Positions 11,679-22,744 of a stretch of 64,000 bases of DNA are shown here, in pieces (positions within the stretch are counted from its first letter, which is position 1; each line of letters starts with the position of its first letter). Source of the DNA: Halichondria panicea (lineage: Eukaryota > Porifera > Demospongiae > Suberitida > Halichondriidae); the NCBI RefSeq assembly GCF_963675165.1, contig NW_026986601.1:79001-143000 (forward strand), written 5' to 3'. Made by a program: the position numbers and the translations under genes. Below the pieces are notes generated by a model, which had not been told where the DNA came from, did no database searches, and was given only the letters and a program-made list of their open reading frames with translations.

Positions 11679-14154
11679 TGGTTTGGCTCTGCCCAACAAT
11701 TGTTTACCCTCGATGTTTACAGTCAAGAGTATATAAGAGTAAGGTGTTGAACACAGTAACAACATTTTCCCACCTCTGGCGTCATCACTGATAGTAACGA
11801 GTGGTTCAGGCTGCGCTAATGCCTTTCGCACTGTTTTGCTTTGCGCAAAAAGTATTATGTAGTATAATTATATAAGTAAGAAACAGGTATTAATTAGTTT
11901 GCTTTGTATATTTATTATAGCAATTGTGTGGCTATGAACCCACACAGTCATTATCAGGGGCGTTTCTAGAACTTGAAGCATGGGGGTACTCAAATTTAAG
12001 GAAAGGCCCAACTATTTTTTGAGGAACAACCTATCAGTGTATAGCTTTGCCTGCTGATTGCGCATGCTCAATAGGGACACGAGCCAATGTATGTTTTGGT
12101 CCACGTGGTTTCTCTGGAGGCAATTTGTTTACATGTGTACAGCTGCAGATGGAAGAAACTCACAAGACTTCATGTGTATGAATCCAAGACAACTGCTCAG
12201 TCAGCTAGACCAGTGCTGATAGCTAGATTAGTCTCATGGTTGACTGGGAGGCCCCTTCGAACCCCGGAAGGGGAGATTTCGCCCATACAAGCTTGGGCGA
12301 GGGGGCGCACCAAAACACAGGTGAAAAATTACGCTTCACTATGTGCGTCAATTTTATTGTTACTTTGTGACTACATCTGATGGACGCAGTGCAGAGCATG
12401 CGTTTTTGATTCAGAGTCAATGGCAGATAAATGGTTATAATGAGCTAGTGCCTCACGTTTGTGACTACATCACACATCATACGAAAATAAAACTATAAGT
12501 CTACCGCAATAGGTTCCACGTCACTATCCTAAGCTGTAGAAATATTTAAATACGCAATTTAATTGGGCAGTTCATACCAAAATGTGAACCAACGAATATT
12601 ACCCGCTATACGGTATACAGTGGAACCTCCGAATAACGGACAAGTTGGTGCAGGAGGTTTTCCCCTGATATTTCGAGTTATTGGGAGGTTATACCATATA
12701 AAGTTACGTTACCACAATTGTGGTGTATATATAGAGACAATAACTGTATACAACTGAATCAGTATACATGTAGCCAGGGTCTTTCACTAAACATTAAACA
12801 AAAAATTACACATATACGTGTCTACCCTAGCGAAGTAATTATGCGGTGCCCAAAACAAAGTAGAGTGTAAAGTGTATATATAGCTATATAGGACACTCCA
12901 AAGCTATACCTTTCTTCTATCTGCATGCCTGCAAAGTTTTGGCCATTGGTGAAACTTTAAACAATTTGTGCGTGTCGAAAAGACACACTGACCATCTTTT
13001 GTATGGAGAAATTAATCCTAAAAGCGCTAGCCTAGGGCCATCTTGGAAGCTTAACTCTGCTCTATTTGATCAAGCTATATAAAGATACTTCGCACTTGAA
13101 ATGTTGACTTGAATATCCATTGCAAATCACATGCTCAATTAATCAAAAAGATAGTATGCGTAGCTGGCTGTAATCATCACATGACACCTTTTATTGGAAG
13201 AGGATAAACAGGTTGCGCACACTATAATGCACAGTGGTAATGAGAAACAGTTATTTCTTTGTTGAGAGTAAATGTGAAATTTTGCTGACACCACAAGTCA
13301 ACCCGAAATCAAGCTTGGTTATACACTTAACTGTTGTAACTTAATGGCTTACAACAAGTACTAGTATATATTGTGTCCACCAAAAAGATCATATTAAGTT
13401 TTTAATGCATGCTTAGTCATTCCATCCGTTCCATGTTCCGTTTCATATTCCATTCCATTCCGCATTTACACTATATCCCCATTTTTTGAAGCAGCTGACA
13501 TCAATGGTAAAGTTGCCATGAACAGCTAGACTAAGAGGCTAAGAGGATTTTAAATCTAGCTAGGTCCGTCAAGTGTAATTGACTACCCACTGCCGAACAT
13601 TCCAGCCGTTCTTTTCACTTCAAAGATTGAAAACATTCCTTTGCAGTACAATGACACAGTGTGGATTGAACATCTGTATATTCATACCCTTTTGGCAAGC
13701 CCTGTATGAGGCTTGTCCCATAGTAGCGAGTACTGCAAAGAAGCTCAGCGACTGGATATCCGTCTCTCTGTCTGTCCTTTTATGTCCGTCTGTAAGTCTG
13801 TCCACGGTCAGATCCAGCTTTTTAGCGTGACGATCGCTGCATTTTCTAACAAGCAATTACAATGATCAGCAAGACTGTAATAACAATACTTCTACTGGAT
13901 GAAACTGATACAGCTCAACAACTGAGGCAATGGCGTTCCCTATGCCATATCTAAGACACCTAAGGGAAGTTTGACAACAAGTAGGAGCTAATGAGCTCGT
14001 CTGTTGTCAAAAGGCTCGAATTGAATAGGAAGAGAGATTTACAGTTAGAGAGACCTTTAGGAAACAGCAAGTCTACTACTCACTACAACTTCAACTACTC
14101 TTCGCTAAGCTAGGCTCGCCCCACACAATGCTTCCAGCATTCCCCTAGTAATAT
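11679..14154. other. Long gene-free stretch with repeat fragments
   Basis: Holds a CAGGGGCGTTTCTAGAACTT fragment (11956), a pogo-like end TACAGTGGAACCTCCGAATA (12617), an ATTCC-type microsatellite (13415-13465) and GTCTGTC-rich text (13765-13805). Several 60-100 residue ORFs occur on both strands with no domain or splice support. Confidence 0.4.
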
Positions 14155-14706
14155 CTCGGTGCGCATGCGCAAGGGAGGTATACGGTAGTGTGTTTGTGTG
14201 TGTAGACTGCTATACAGCTGCTCAAGGATCAACGAAGTGCAAGTAAGAGTTTTTATAGGCTTCTAGTCATGTTTTCTTGGATTTGCAAAACAATGCTTCA
14301 TTTAGTTCTCTGAGTTGCCCTAGTTTTGCTTACTTGAAATGACACTGCAGACTTTTCAGAAGAGTGCGTAGAAAAACTTGTCCATGGAATGTTGCTACTC
14401 TGCTTAGTAGTTAGCTCTGCAATAGAACGCTAGCTATTGGTAGCTGCAAGAGTGAGAAGAGAGCTGCAAGGCTCTGCTGATGCAGCCATATTTTTTAGAC
14501 TTAGACTTTTGGCCTTGATCATTTTTAGCAACAATCATGGCCGCTAATTACCCACTCTTCGATCATACAGCAAAATTTATTAATGCTCATCATGATAAAT
14601 TATAATGTGTGTGTATAAAAGCTATTGCTATAATAGCTAGTAGTAGCTTTATGTTAAGTAGCTTTTACACCTCCACCGAGGCATCAGCACCCGCGGTGCT
14701 TTCATC
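14155..14706 (+). repeat. Dispersed repeat A, full-length copy
   Basis: It begins at CTCGGTGCGCATGCGCAAG and ends at AGCACCCGCGGTGCTTTCAT. Both edges are small palindromes. It is the mirror orientation of the copy at 8650-9160 and the same orientation as 61826-62240. Confidence 0.65.
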
Positions 14707-15227
14707 ATTATACTGGTAAACTTGTGTAGAAATTATTTTGAAACTGTACCAAATTCAAAATTTATGTCCGGAAATGTAGAATGTACTAAGAAATCCACTA
14801 AAAATGTTAGACAGTGTGAAAGCCTGAAATATTTATTCTAAGTTATTGGTAAGATTTCATATTGAATGTGTTATGGTTGCCTAGCAACCTAAATTGACGT
14901 GAAGAGATGCCTCTAAAGCCAGGCGAGGAGATTCCAGACGATAAGTAGCTGGAAAAAGCTATTTACATCAATAACATCTACACATGTAAAATAAAATAGT
15001 GGGTGTGGTCAGAGTATCGCTACAAGTGATGGAAGAGTTCAAACGACACACAGCAGCCTCAACAAAGAAGCATGCAAGCATATTGATCCACGTACTAGAG
15101 TACCTATGAACAGTATATACAGGGCTGTAATATAGAGTGAAATGGGGTGGGGTTCCTCTTGAAGCAGTTACTCATGACTTTGCTTCCACTAACGCACGTC
15201 AAATAAACTATTTCTGACATTTCTAAT
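14707..15227. other. Gene-free stretch
   Basis: A short open piece at 14907-14946 (MPLKPGEEIPDDK then a stop) looks codon-like but has no second exon. Otherwise nothing recognised. Confidence 0.3.
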
Positions 15228-15730
15228 AGTTTTCACTAGCCTCGATCCCAGGCCAAGTTTTCGCTTTTATAACGGTTAGGCTGCATCAGTTAATTAGCCA
15301 GATTCGTTCACTTTTGTGACATTTATTTGTGTACGAACCGTTTACTAGCCAGTATCATTATTGGAATGGCTTAGCTGAAGCTTTTATCTTCCCTAAAGCT
15401 TATTCTGAAGACAGAAGAACAAGTGAAGAGGCTTATCAAGGTCAGATATTTTTGTGTGGTTCTATCAAGTCATTTTTGTTTGGCAAGATCTAGATCCACC
15501 ATTGACAGGATATATCTTTATATTAGATATGGCACGATTGTTAAATGACAAGCTTTTGACTACCATTGGTAGCCAGTAATGTTGTAGTCAACAAAGACAG
15601 CCGATTTTCAGTGAATGAGGAAAGAACTGAGTAGACTATATAGTTGAGGTCACATGTAAAAAAAAGTATATATCTAGGATGGGCAGTCACGTATATATAT
15701 GTATATGCTGAGTGTCTATGTATGGTATAT

Positions 15731-16505
15731 AGCCAACTGAGACTTAGTTGGGTAGTATAGCCAGGTAGTTCAGTTGGTATAATCGAGTAGCTATAAAGTT
15801 GGGTAGTGGAGTAGCTATAGGTAGTTGGGTAGTCAAGTAGTCGAGTAGTTAGGTATAGTGAAGTAGTTGGGTAGTGCAGTAGCTAGGTAGTTGGGTAGTC
15901 CAGTAGTTGGGTAGTCAAGTAGTTGGGTAGTCAAGTAGTTGGGTAGTCAAGTAGTTGGGTAGTGCAGTAGCTAGGTAGTGAAGTAGTTGGGTAGTTGGGT
16001 AATGAAGTAGTCAAGTATAGTTGGGTATAGTGAAGTACAGTTGGGTAGTGCAGTAGCTAGGTAGTTGGGTAGTGAAGTATTGGGTAGTGAAGTAGTCGAG
16101 TAGTGAAGTAGTTGGGTAGTGAAGTAGTGAAGTAGTTGGGTAGTGAAGTAGTAAAGTAGTTGGGTAGTGAAGTAGTCGGGTAGTAAAGTAGTGAAGTAGT
16201 TGGGTAGTGAAGTAGTCGGGTAGTTGGGTAGTGAAGTAGTGAAGTAGTTGGGTAGTGAAGTAGTTGGGTAGTCAAGTAGTTGGGTAGTCAAGTAGTGAAG
16301 TAGTTGGATAGTGCAGTAGCTAGGTAGTTGGGTAGTGAAGTAGTTGGGTAGTGAAGTAGTTGGGTAGTTGGGTAGTCAAGTAGTTGGGTAGTGAAGTAGT
16401 GAAGTATAGTTGGGTAGTGAAGTAGTTGGGTAGTGAAGTAGTGAAGTATAGTTGGGTAGTGAAGTAGTGAAGTAGTCGAGTAGTGAAGTAGTTGAGTAGT
16501 GAAGT
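15731..16505. repeat. Minisatellite of GTAGTTGGGTAGTGAA-type units
   Basis: About 770 bp of degenerate units of 11-18 bp built from AGTTGGGTAGT and GAAGTAGT or CAAGTAGT, with higher-order shuffling. It gives spurious long minus-strand ORFs rich in Thr, Leu, Pro, Asn and Tyr in several frames. Confidence 0.85.
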
Positions 16506-16675
16506 AATTGTATGCATGGGAGCTCTGTGCTGCACTTAGTGACAAACAGATCTCAATCACTGCATGTGCAAGACTTTCAGAAAAGAATTGCCAACTTCCC
16601 TTTGAACACTGTCAATCCCCAATGGTTATACAACTGACAGGACCACAATTCCATCTATATAGCTAGCATCCATGC

Positions 16676-17412
16676 ATGCTAAGCAAAAGAAGTGCTCGCA
16701 GATCTACCTTTGACGAGTCTTTTCTCGAAAAGTTGGAAGCAGGTGTACGTAATTATAATACTATTCATGCTAAAATTATTCCGAGCATAAAATTTATAAT
16801 TTATCAGGGCATACCTTTAATAGATAGTATATGCAGCATGCATATAATTATAATCATACAATTTTGTGTAGTTTTTATAGCTATACATGGAGAAGAGGTG
16901 TGTTCAGCTAGAGGAAGTTGACAAGGACTCCAGTGGCCTTTGGGGCGGGGAGAGTCAGGCTCCTCCAAAGGAAACCAGTGTGGAAAGAGAGACCCCTCCA
17001 TCATCAGACACTCCTCACGTGGTAGAGATCCCTCCATCAAACAGCAGTACAACTCCTCCTGTGGTAGCTGTAGAGACCCTCCATCAGTCAGTGGTACGAA
17101 CAGAGATCCAGCGAGCAGTGGTGAAGCCGTGACAAAACAACTAAAGCGTGCTCTTACACTTTGTACTGAAGACAATACTCCTGTGTTGAAGCGCAGCAAA
17201 CGGATGAAGGGGAGACACAGTACCACCCCTGTGGTGAAACGCAGACGCATGAACAAAAAGATCAACTCGACACAAACATTTGTCAGCAGTGCCAGCAGGC
17301 AGGAGACGAGGAGAATTGAGTGGGATGTGATTACTGTCCATGCACGTTGGTTCCACATTAATTGCATGAGGATTGACCAACATGCATGACATCCGTGAAC
17401 AGTGGAAATGCT
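16676..17412 (+). pseudogene. Broken PHD-finger gene fragment
   Basis: A possible first exon (16676-16741, MLSKRSARRSTFDESFLEKL then EA) ends at a GTGTAC donor. From 16887 an open Ser/Thr/Pro-rich stretch follows, then a basic stretch (VLKRSKRMKGRH, VVKRRRMNKK). From about 17275 a PHD-type zinc finger can be read piecewise: NICQQCQQAGDEEN, a TGA where the family usually has Trp, VGCDYC, a frame change, RWFHINCMRID, another frame change, and finally HDIREQWKC. The order C-x2-C, C-x2-C, WFHxxC, WxC matches a PHD finger. At least one stop and two frameshifts break it. PHD fingers read histone H3 tails and also occur in some transposon ORFs, so the parent could be host or transposon. The 203-residue ORF on the opposite strand is a shadow. 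Confidence 0.6.
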
Positions 17413-18929
17413 CAATAATTATGTTAAACAGAGTTTCTGAGCTATCACTTACGTTTTGTGTTCACCTAGTAGATATAATTATATCTAGCTCATTTATTTA
17501 CTCATTTATACAATAACAGCTCAATGTTCACTTTGTAAACGAGTGTTGCAAGCGTGCGCTTGCTAATGCCTCTCGCCATGTTATGCTTTCGCTCAAAAAG
17601 TATTAGTGTTATATTAGTTTCTATAATGAATTTTATATTAAAGTTAGCTTATCTATATAAAGTCACTGAGAAGAAAAGACATGCATCTATTGTTGTTATT
17701 ATTTATTGTATTATGTGGCTTACCAGGACCTCAAGAAAGAATAAAATTGATTCTTCCAGGATCTGTAGTTCAGTGTATATAATATCTAAGAAGAAAAGAC
17801 CTGTGTACATGCATATTGTTATCTATATTGTTATATGGTAGTGTTTTGTGGCTTAGACGATTCTGCCAGGAGGATCTGGATCTGGATCTTGGATATTATT
17901 TTCTCACACATGGGGAATGAGCGCGCATGCGCATTACATTCATAGGAATAATTAAAGGGTGTGTCCAAAGAGATGAAAGCGACTAAATACAGGAATGGTA
18001 AAAAACCGTTAATAGTCAAACTCTTCAGAGCTAGCTAGCTAGAGCTTGAGAGATGAGAGCTAGCTAGGGCCTGGGGCTAGGGGGAACAGACTGCAGTCGT
18101 TGCTAGCCTCCTTGTGGTGAACCATGTATCCTCTACTATCTATGGCACAAGTAAGATAAAATTAGGTAGTCTATAAAATTATAATTATATAATCTCAGTA
18201 CAGTACATGCAGTATACACAATAGCTAGCTGGTACATGGTATGGTATAGATACATGTCTGATGTAGATCTAGTATTTGTAACACTTGTTTGTAAAGACAG
18301 ACCCTTTGCACCACCTTCACTCCTGTTTCTTCTTTTCCGCTATTCGTCCATTTACTCCATACGTTTCATACTATCTCACTTGTAATTGTTGTTTCACCAT
18401 TTCCCAGGCCGTACTGTACAAGTAAAAGCAATCCTTGATATCTGCAACGTCTTGGTCTACAAAGAGTCTGTCGTTCATTTCTCATTTCTGGATTCTTTAC
18501 CCATGTTCCTGTGTATCATTACTGTGTGGCTTGTGCTACATATTCAAATTTTGAGTGGAGTTCTACTGGGGCTATTGTAGCATTGTCCTTGGGACCGAGG
18601 CTATAGGACAAATCGGACTGCTCTGCCTCATAAATGAAGAGGCGAACACAAATGGCAGAATGTTCCCTCACAATAATGATTGTTTTTTGTGCAATAAAAC
18701 AATGTTTGCTGTATTAATTTCAATAGTCTTACAACATGTTGGGATGCATGAGCACATTAATTTTAATACCCTGTATGGATCTGCACTATAGATCTAGTAT
18801 TAATTGAAGATTTAAAGTTTCATGTGCTTCTTGGGCATAATCCTTTGGAGCCGCCCCCACATCACAGACAAAAATTAATTATAAGGTCAAAGTTCATGGA
18901 CATATTCCTATCCTGTCTTTAGGCTCTTG
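17413..18929. other. Interior of the 4.9-kb element without recognised gene
   Basis: AT-rich. Holds short duplicated words (AAGAAAAGACATGCAT at 17672 and AAGAAAAGACCTGTGT at 17791) and two 60-95 residue ORFs without domain support. Confidence 0.35.
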
Positions 18930-19352
18930 TGAAGAGATCAATTTCACAAATGGCTACTGCTAGCTAGCTGTTTTAACAGATATTTTCTGAGTATTGTAGC
19001 TAACAAAAAGCTAGCGCTTTAGTGCAAGGCTAACTCATATGTTGAATAGAAAGTTTGTGCGGACAGATGATGCTATGAAAGATTCTGAAGAGACTGCAAC
19101 AGCCTTCAATGTGAGTCAAACTAGCCATAACTCGAGAAAGAAGCTTTAGTTTGCTAATCCACGAATCAAAATCCAAGAGAACGTGGCTAGAAGCCTATAG
19201 AAGCTGTTAGCTTTCATCGCATTGCAACCGTTGAGCAGTTACAGCTGGAACAGACACACACACACACAGACAGACACACAGAATGTACACACACACACAC
19301 ACACACACACAGACAGCTTTACCTTATCCCTCGTGCGGCTACGCCTCGAGGC
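18930..19352 (-). repeat. Dispersed repeat A, partial copy with CA microsatellite
   Basis: Shares GCCATAACTCGAGAAAGAAG, GCTAGAAGCCTATAGAAGC and the terminal CGTGCGGCTACGCCTCGAGG with the family, and contains ACACACAC runs at 19255-19312. A related end surrounds the foldback element at 5866-6395. Confidence 0.6.
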
Positions 19353-19630
19353 ATAATCAATGTCATGGTGTTCAATTATTGGAATTATTACTGGTGATTG
19401 GACAATTGGTGATGACTACCCACTACTTGACTAAGGTGGTAGTCTACAGCGCATAGTTTAAGGATCAAGACATATATGCTTTATATGGTGGATTAAGTGA
19501 AGAATGTGAGCTAGAGGACTTGGTGCTGCCATCATCAGCTCGAACAGAGGGATCGCCAATGACACTATAACCTGTTTAAAACGAGAAATTTAATATGTAC
19601 ACGTTATAAAATGTCTACTTCTCTGCACAG

Positions 19631-19914
19631 GAGCAATGGCTAATATCCAGCTATCCCAACAGTGCTCCTCTTGGCTATACTAACGGACGAGACTGGACAG
19701 TGTGAGGTAAGGGTTTAAAGTCTTCAGTTATTTTTTTATCTTGTCTTACTCACAGGACTGGAGTGTATCTATATCTGCTCGTCCGAGTGTTGTTTCTGAT
19801 AGCTCAGAGGCACCAAGAGAATCTATGTTTCTCAAACAAGATTTACCTGAGTTTACGAATAGGGGCCTAGAATCAGAGAGGTCCAGCAGCCTGCTAAACC
19901 TTCTTGAAAAGTAA
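19631..19914 (+). CDS. Candidate 3' end of an unrecognised gene, two exons with a 49-bp intron
   Basis: A 49-bp intron (19707-19755) with donor GTAAGG and acceptor TTACTCACAG separates two open segments. The last exon (19756-19914) reads DWSVSISARPSVVSDSSEAP and continues through FLKQDLPEFTNRGLESERSS to LLNLLEK and a stop. The preceding exon is open in the matching phase from about 19651 (IPTVLLLAILTDETGQCE). A further open stretch with coding-like composition, DQDIYALYGGLSEECELEDL followed by VLPSSARTEGSPMTL and a stop, lies at 19463-19567 but has no usable donor. The product is a polar, Ser-rich tail with no domain that I know. All of this lies inside the 4.9-kb element, so it may be captured gene sequence. 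Confidence 0.35.
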
Positions 19915-20190
19915 TTTAAGGCATTCAATCATCCTGAAGTTGCCCTGGGTCACTATAATTATGCTGCAGCACAACCGGCAACTCTCCTTGTGAAGCAGCT
20001 CCCTATGTGCATCTTTTGTATACCCACTCTGTGAATTTTCTATGTATAATTGGTTAATTAAATATTTTTGCCGACCACAAAAATACAATAAAAATTTGAC
20101 GCATACGCAGACAACTAGTACCAGGCCTAGTTGTTCACCTAACCGTTATAAAAGCGAAAACTCGGCCTGGGATCGAGGCTAAGTTTTCAC

Positions 20191-20663
20191 ACAAATTATT
20201 TTATTTATGTATCATCTTTCTCTTGTTTATGATCTCTTAGAACATAATTATACATGCACTCCTGTTAGCACTTACATTGTGCATGTGCTAACAAGTTTTC
20301 AAAAATTTCCCCTACCCCCTGCAGCTCCGCCGCGTGGGCTTTGTCCCATTCCTTTTTTCTGAAGTAAATACACATGATCCTTTCCAGAACACAATAGTTA
20401 GATCGCAAAGGGTCAAATTTTCTGCTGATTTGGCTCATTCGCAAAGGTTTTTCACTCGCAAAATATTCTAGTAATACGGTATGTCCATGTTTTCTTACTT
20501 AGAATGATTCTCAATATCAATATCCAGTCTTCACAGCCATCAGAGCAAGATGTTTCCTGAAGACTTGTTATCTAGCTAGAAACTTAATTGCTACACTGTA
20601 TAGCACTGTATTATAACAAAAGAAAGCTTGTCTTCAGTTTCTCGAGCATATGATTTTAGTCCA
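20191..20663. other. Gene-free stretch
   Basis: AT-rich with no exon or element recognised. Confidence 0.35.
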
Positions 20664-20664
20664 C

Positions 20665-21035
20665 GATCAGTGGCAGATCTAGGATTCTTGAAAGGGGAGT
20701 TCCAGGGCTGTTAAATTTACCTAAAAAAAGGTCGTCACTTCTTCGAAACAGTGAGCATGCGCATTATAACACACCAAATTTTTTCCCCAAAAAAAGTTCA
20801 TCACTTTTCATAAGCAGTCTGCATGCACTACGCTGGAGAGTTTTTAGCCTTCATAGTCACTGAAACTGCACAGACAAAGCTTCGCAGGACTAACAAGGAC
20901 TAAAGGTAAGTGAGAAGTGCATGTGAAAGCTAGTAAGAAAGGAACAACTTGCTAACTAGTTGCTTGAGCCTCCCACTCACTTCTTTCTCAAGGGGGTTCA
21001 ATTGAACCCAAAGAACCCCCTCTGGATCCGCCACT
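20665..21035. mobile_element. hAT-like MITE of about 370 bp
   Basis: The left edge CAGTGGCAGATCTAGGATTC and the right edge (reverse complement) CAGTGGCGGATCCAGAGGGG are inverted ends with the CAGTGG start seen in many hAT elements. There is no ORF inside and no clear 8-bp target duplication. Confidence 0.6.
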
Positions 21036-21344
21036 GATGATAAGTTTTTGCTAGTTGTGCACTTGATCACTAGGGGTTAGTAGATTATGCTCGAGATATT
21101 ACCTATTATGCTATTCTTTAATAGCTTACAAATTGCCTATTATTCCCACATTATACTAAAGCACAACATAGACCCCATATCCTCGCACAAGTAACATCAA
21201 ACTATAAATATTATTAGCACTATAGAATGCTAAGGAGATAATCAACCATTATATGCAGTATAATACTTCCATCAGGCCTACAAATGTTTTTACTATGATT
21301 GGTACTGACCTGTACTAAGTCTTCCAAAACCTCCCTATTATTCT

Positions 21345-21735
21345 CATAATCGCATGTTGTTACTCATCGTCAAGGCAGTAATTGCATGTCGTCATTAATG
21401 ACGTGCAATTACTGCCTTAACGACCGCACGTTCGAATAACGGCCGCGGCTAATTTTTTGTACTGAAATTGCAGCTGAAGTGTCCTTAAAACTGCATCACA
21501 AACGATTAACAATCAATAGTATGGCTACTCGCACTCTTAGCCATACTATTAATTATACTAATCGCATGTTGTCCTATTATTCACTGTGATTCGTACAGTG
21601 ATTAATCGCGTATCAGTAATTACTTTCTTGATGACCGCGGCTATTTTTTTTTACTGAAACTGCAGCTAAAAATGTCTTTAAAACTGCATATCACAAACGA
21701 TTAACAATCAATAGTATGGCTACTCATGCAATAAG
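21345..21735. repeat. Tandem pair of about 200-bp units with a cruciform
   Basis: Units starting AATCGCATGTTGT (21350 and 21561) share CCGCGGCTA, ACTGAAATTGCAGCT and ACAAACGATTAACAATCAATAGTATGGCTACTC. In the first unit, 21372-21418 is a near-perfect palindrome: 15-bp arms AAGGCAGTAATTGCA / TGCAATTACTGCCTT around CGTCATTAATGACG, which is itself a palindrome. Confidence 0.7.
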
Positions 21736-21850
21736 GGATTAATAGCACTCATAACAAGCACTGGCAAGGTTAATAGCACTCGGCTATACGGCTCGTGCAA
21801 TTAGTATCCTTGCCATTGCTTGTTACTCGTGCTATTAATACCATATTGCA
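21727..21850. repeat. Hairpin element of about 124 bp
   Basis: The left arm TGCAATAAGGGATTAATAGC is mirrored at 21831-21850 (TGCAATATGGTATTAATAGC in reverse complement). Pairing continues through ACAAGCA and TGGCAAGG to a loop near 21788. Arms are about 60 nt with scattered mismatches. It is probably a small foldback MITE. Confidence 0.7.
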
Positions 21851-22415
21851 CTCTTAGCCATTATTAAGTGCTTATTATGCCAGTATAATTCTCACCCAAA
21901 AAATGTGTCTATTATGCTCAAAATTACGCCAGCATAATCTACCAACCCCTAGCACTCACCACTGCTGACTACGCAATAATTAAGTTGCACAATGTGCAGT
22001 AATGCCTTAGCTGCAGAAGGATGTCACTCCTGAGTCTCCAGCAGCAAGGTAAGTATTTTTAACAGAACTTAGTAATTTTCTACCGCAGTGGCCTGCGGCG
22101 TATAGAGGGTTAATACTTAATAGCACATCATACGTACCCTCGCGAAAATACGCCCACCCTTTTCAGCAGGGCTTATTAGGGGACTGGGCGTTTAATCGTG
22201 AACGGCGAGTTTTCACTCGAATATACGCCCACCCGCGGCCTCAATTAATCGAGGCTTACTTGGCTCTATGACAATTCTTTATTAATTTGACATAGCATTG
22301 AGCTAATGCATAAGTATGATTAAAGCATGATCAGAATGAACATGAAAAAGTGCTGGGTGATTCTGTTTGTTGCTCGTCAGACGTAGCAAGAACTTCTCAA
22401 AGGATGGTAGGTCAT
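21851..22415. other. Gene-free stretch
   Basis: Contains two diverged copies of an ATACGCCCACCC-type sequence (22147 and 22222). No gene recognised. Confidence 0.35.
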
Positions 22416-22424
22416 ACTCCTACA

Positions 22425-22521
22425 TAGCTTTGGTCCCAGGTCGATTTTTTTTTAATAGAACGAAGTTGAAAAATAAGACCTAGCGTTCAATTGGAGACGG
22501 ATCGGCCTGGGGTCGAGGCTA
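22425..22521. mobile_element. 97-bp MULE-like MITE with 9-bp target duplication
   Basis: The ends TAGCTTTGGTCCCAGGTCGA and, inverted, TAGCCTCGACCCCAGGCCGA flank an AT-rich core. The flanks are ACTCCTACA at 22416-22424 and again at 22522-22530. It has the same end family and duplication length as 25174-25270 and the 4.9-kb element. Confidence 0.85.
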
Positions 22522-22744
22522 ACTCCTACAGAGCTCTCAGGCACTTTGTTTCATAAAACCCGGCAAGGTAAGGTAACCTGCAATTGGCCTGGGTGATGAC
22601 TTTATTCTCAGAATTTTTCCCTTTCTCTGCATATAGGACTAGTTATTCCCCTGCATAATTATACATATTCAAGGGCAAACAGATCCACACAGAGAGCTTA
22701 TATTAGTGTCTGATTTTGGTCCAGCAGGGAATATAGAATAACTA

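Larger units (their letters stand above)
15237..20181. mobile_element. 4.9-kb MULE-like element with terminal inverted repeats and 9-bp target duplication
   Basis: The left edge TAGCCTCGATCCCAGGCC (15237 on) is repeated as an inverted copy ending at 20181. The two ends match over about 44 bp with one mismatch that I can find. Immediately outside them, AGTTTTCAC is present at 15228-15236 and again at 20182-20190. The length is 4945 bp. A 9-bp duplication is typical of Mutator-like (MULE) transposons. I see no transposase ORF, so it appears non-autonomous. Inside lie a minisatellite (15731-16505), a broken PHD-finger gene (16676-17412), a dispersed repeat A fragment (18930-19352) and exon-like sequence (19631-19914). 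This could be a gene-fragment-carrying element similar to plant Pack-MULEs, or an autonomous element whose transposase has decayed. Confidence 0.75.

Noticed and set aside
15971-16560. Four overlapping minus-strand ORFs rich in TTQLLHYPTT
   Set aside because: Stop-free reading of a short-period minisatellite in several frames.
16804-17415. 203-residue minus-strand ORF
   Set aside because: Antisense shadow of the PHD pseudogene; no domain, and the sense strand explains the sequence.
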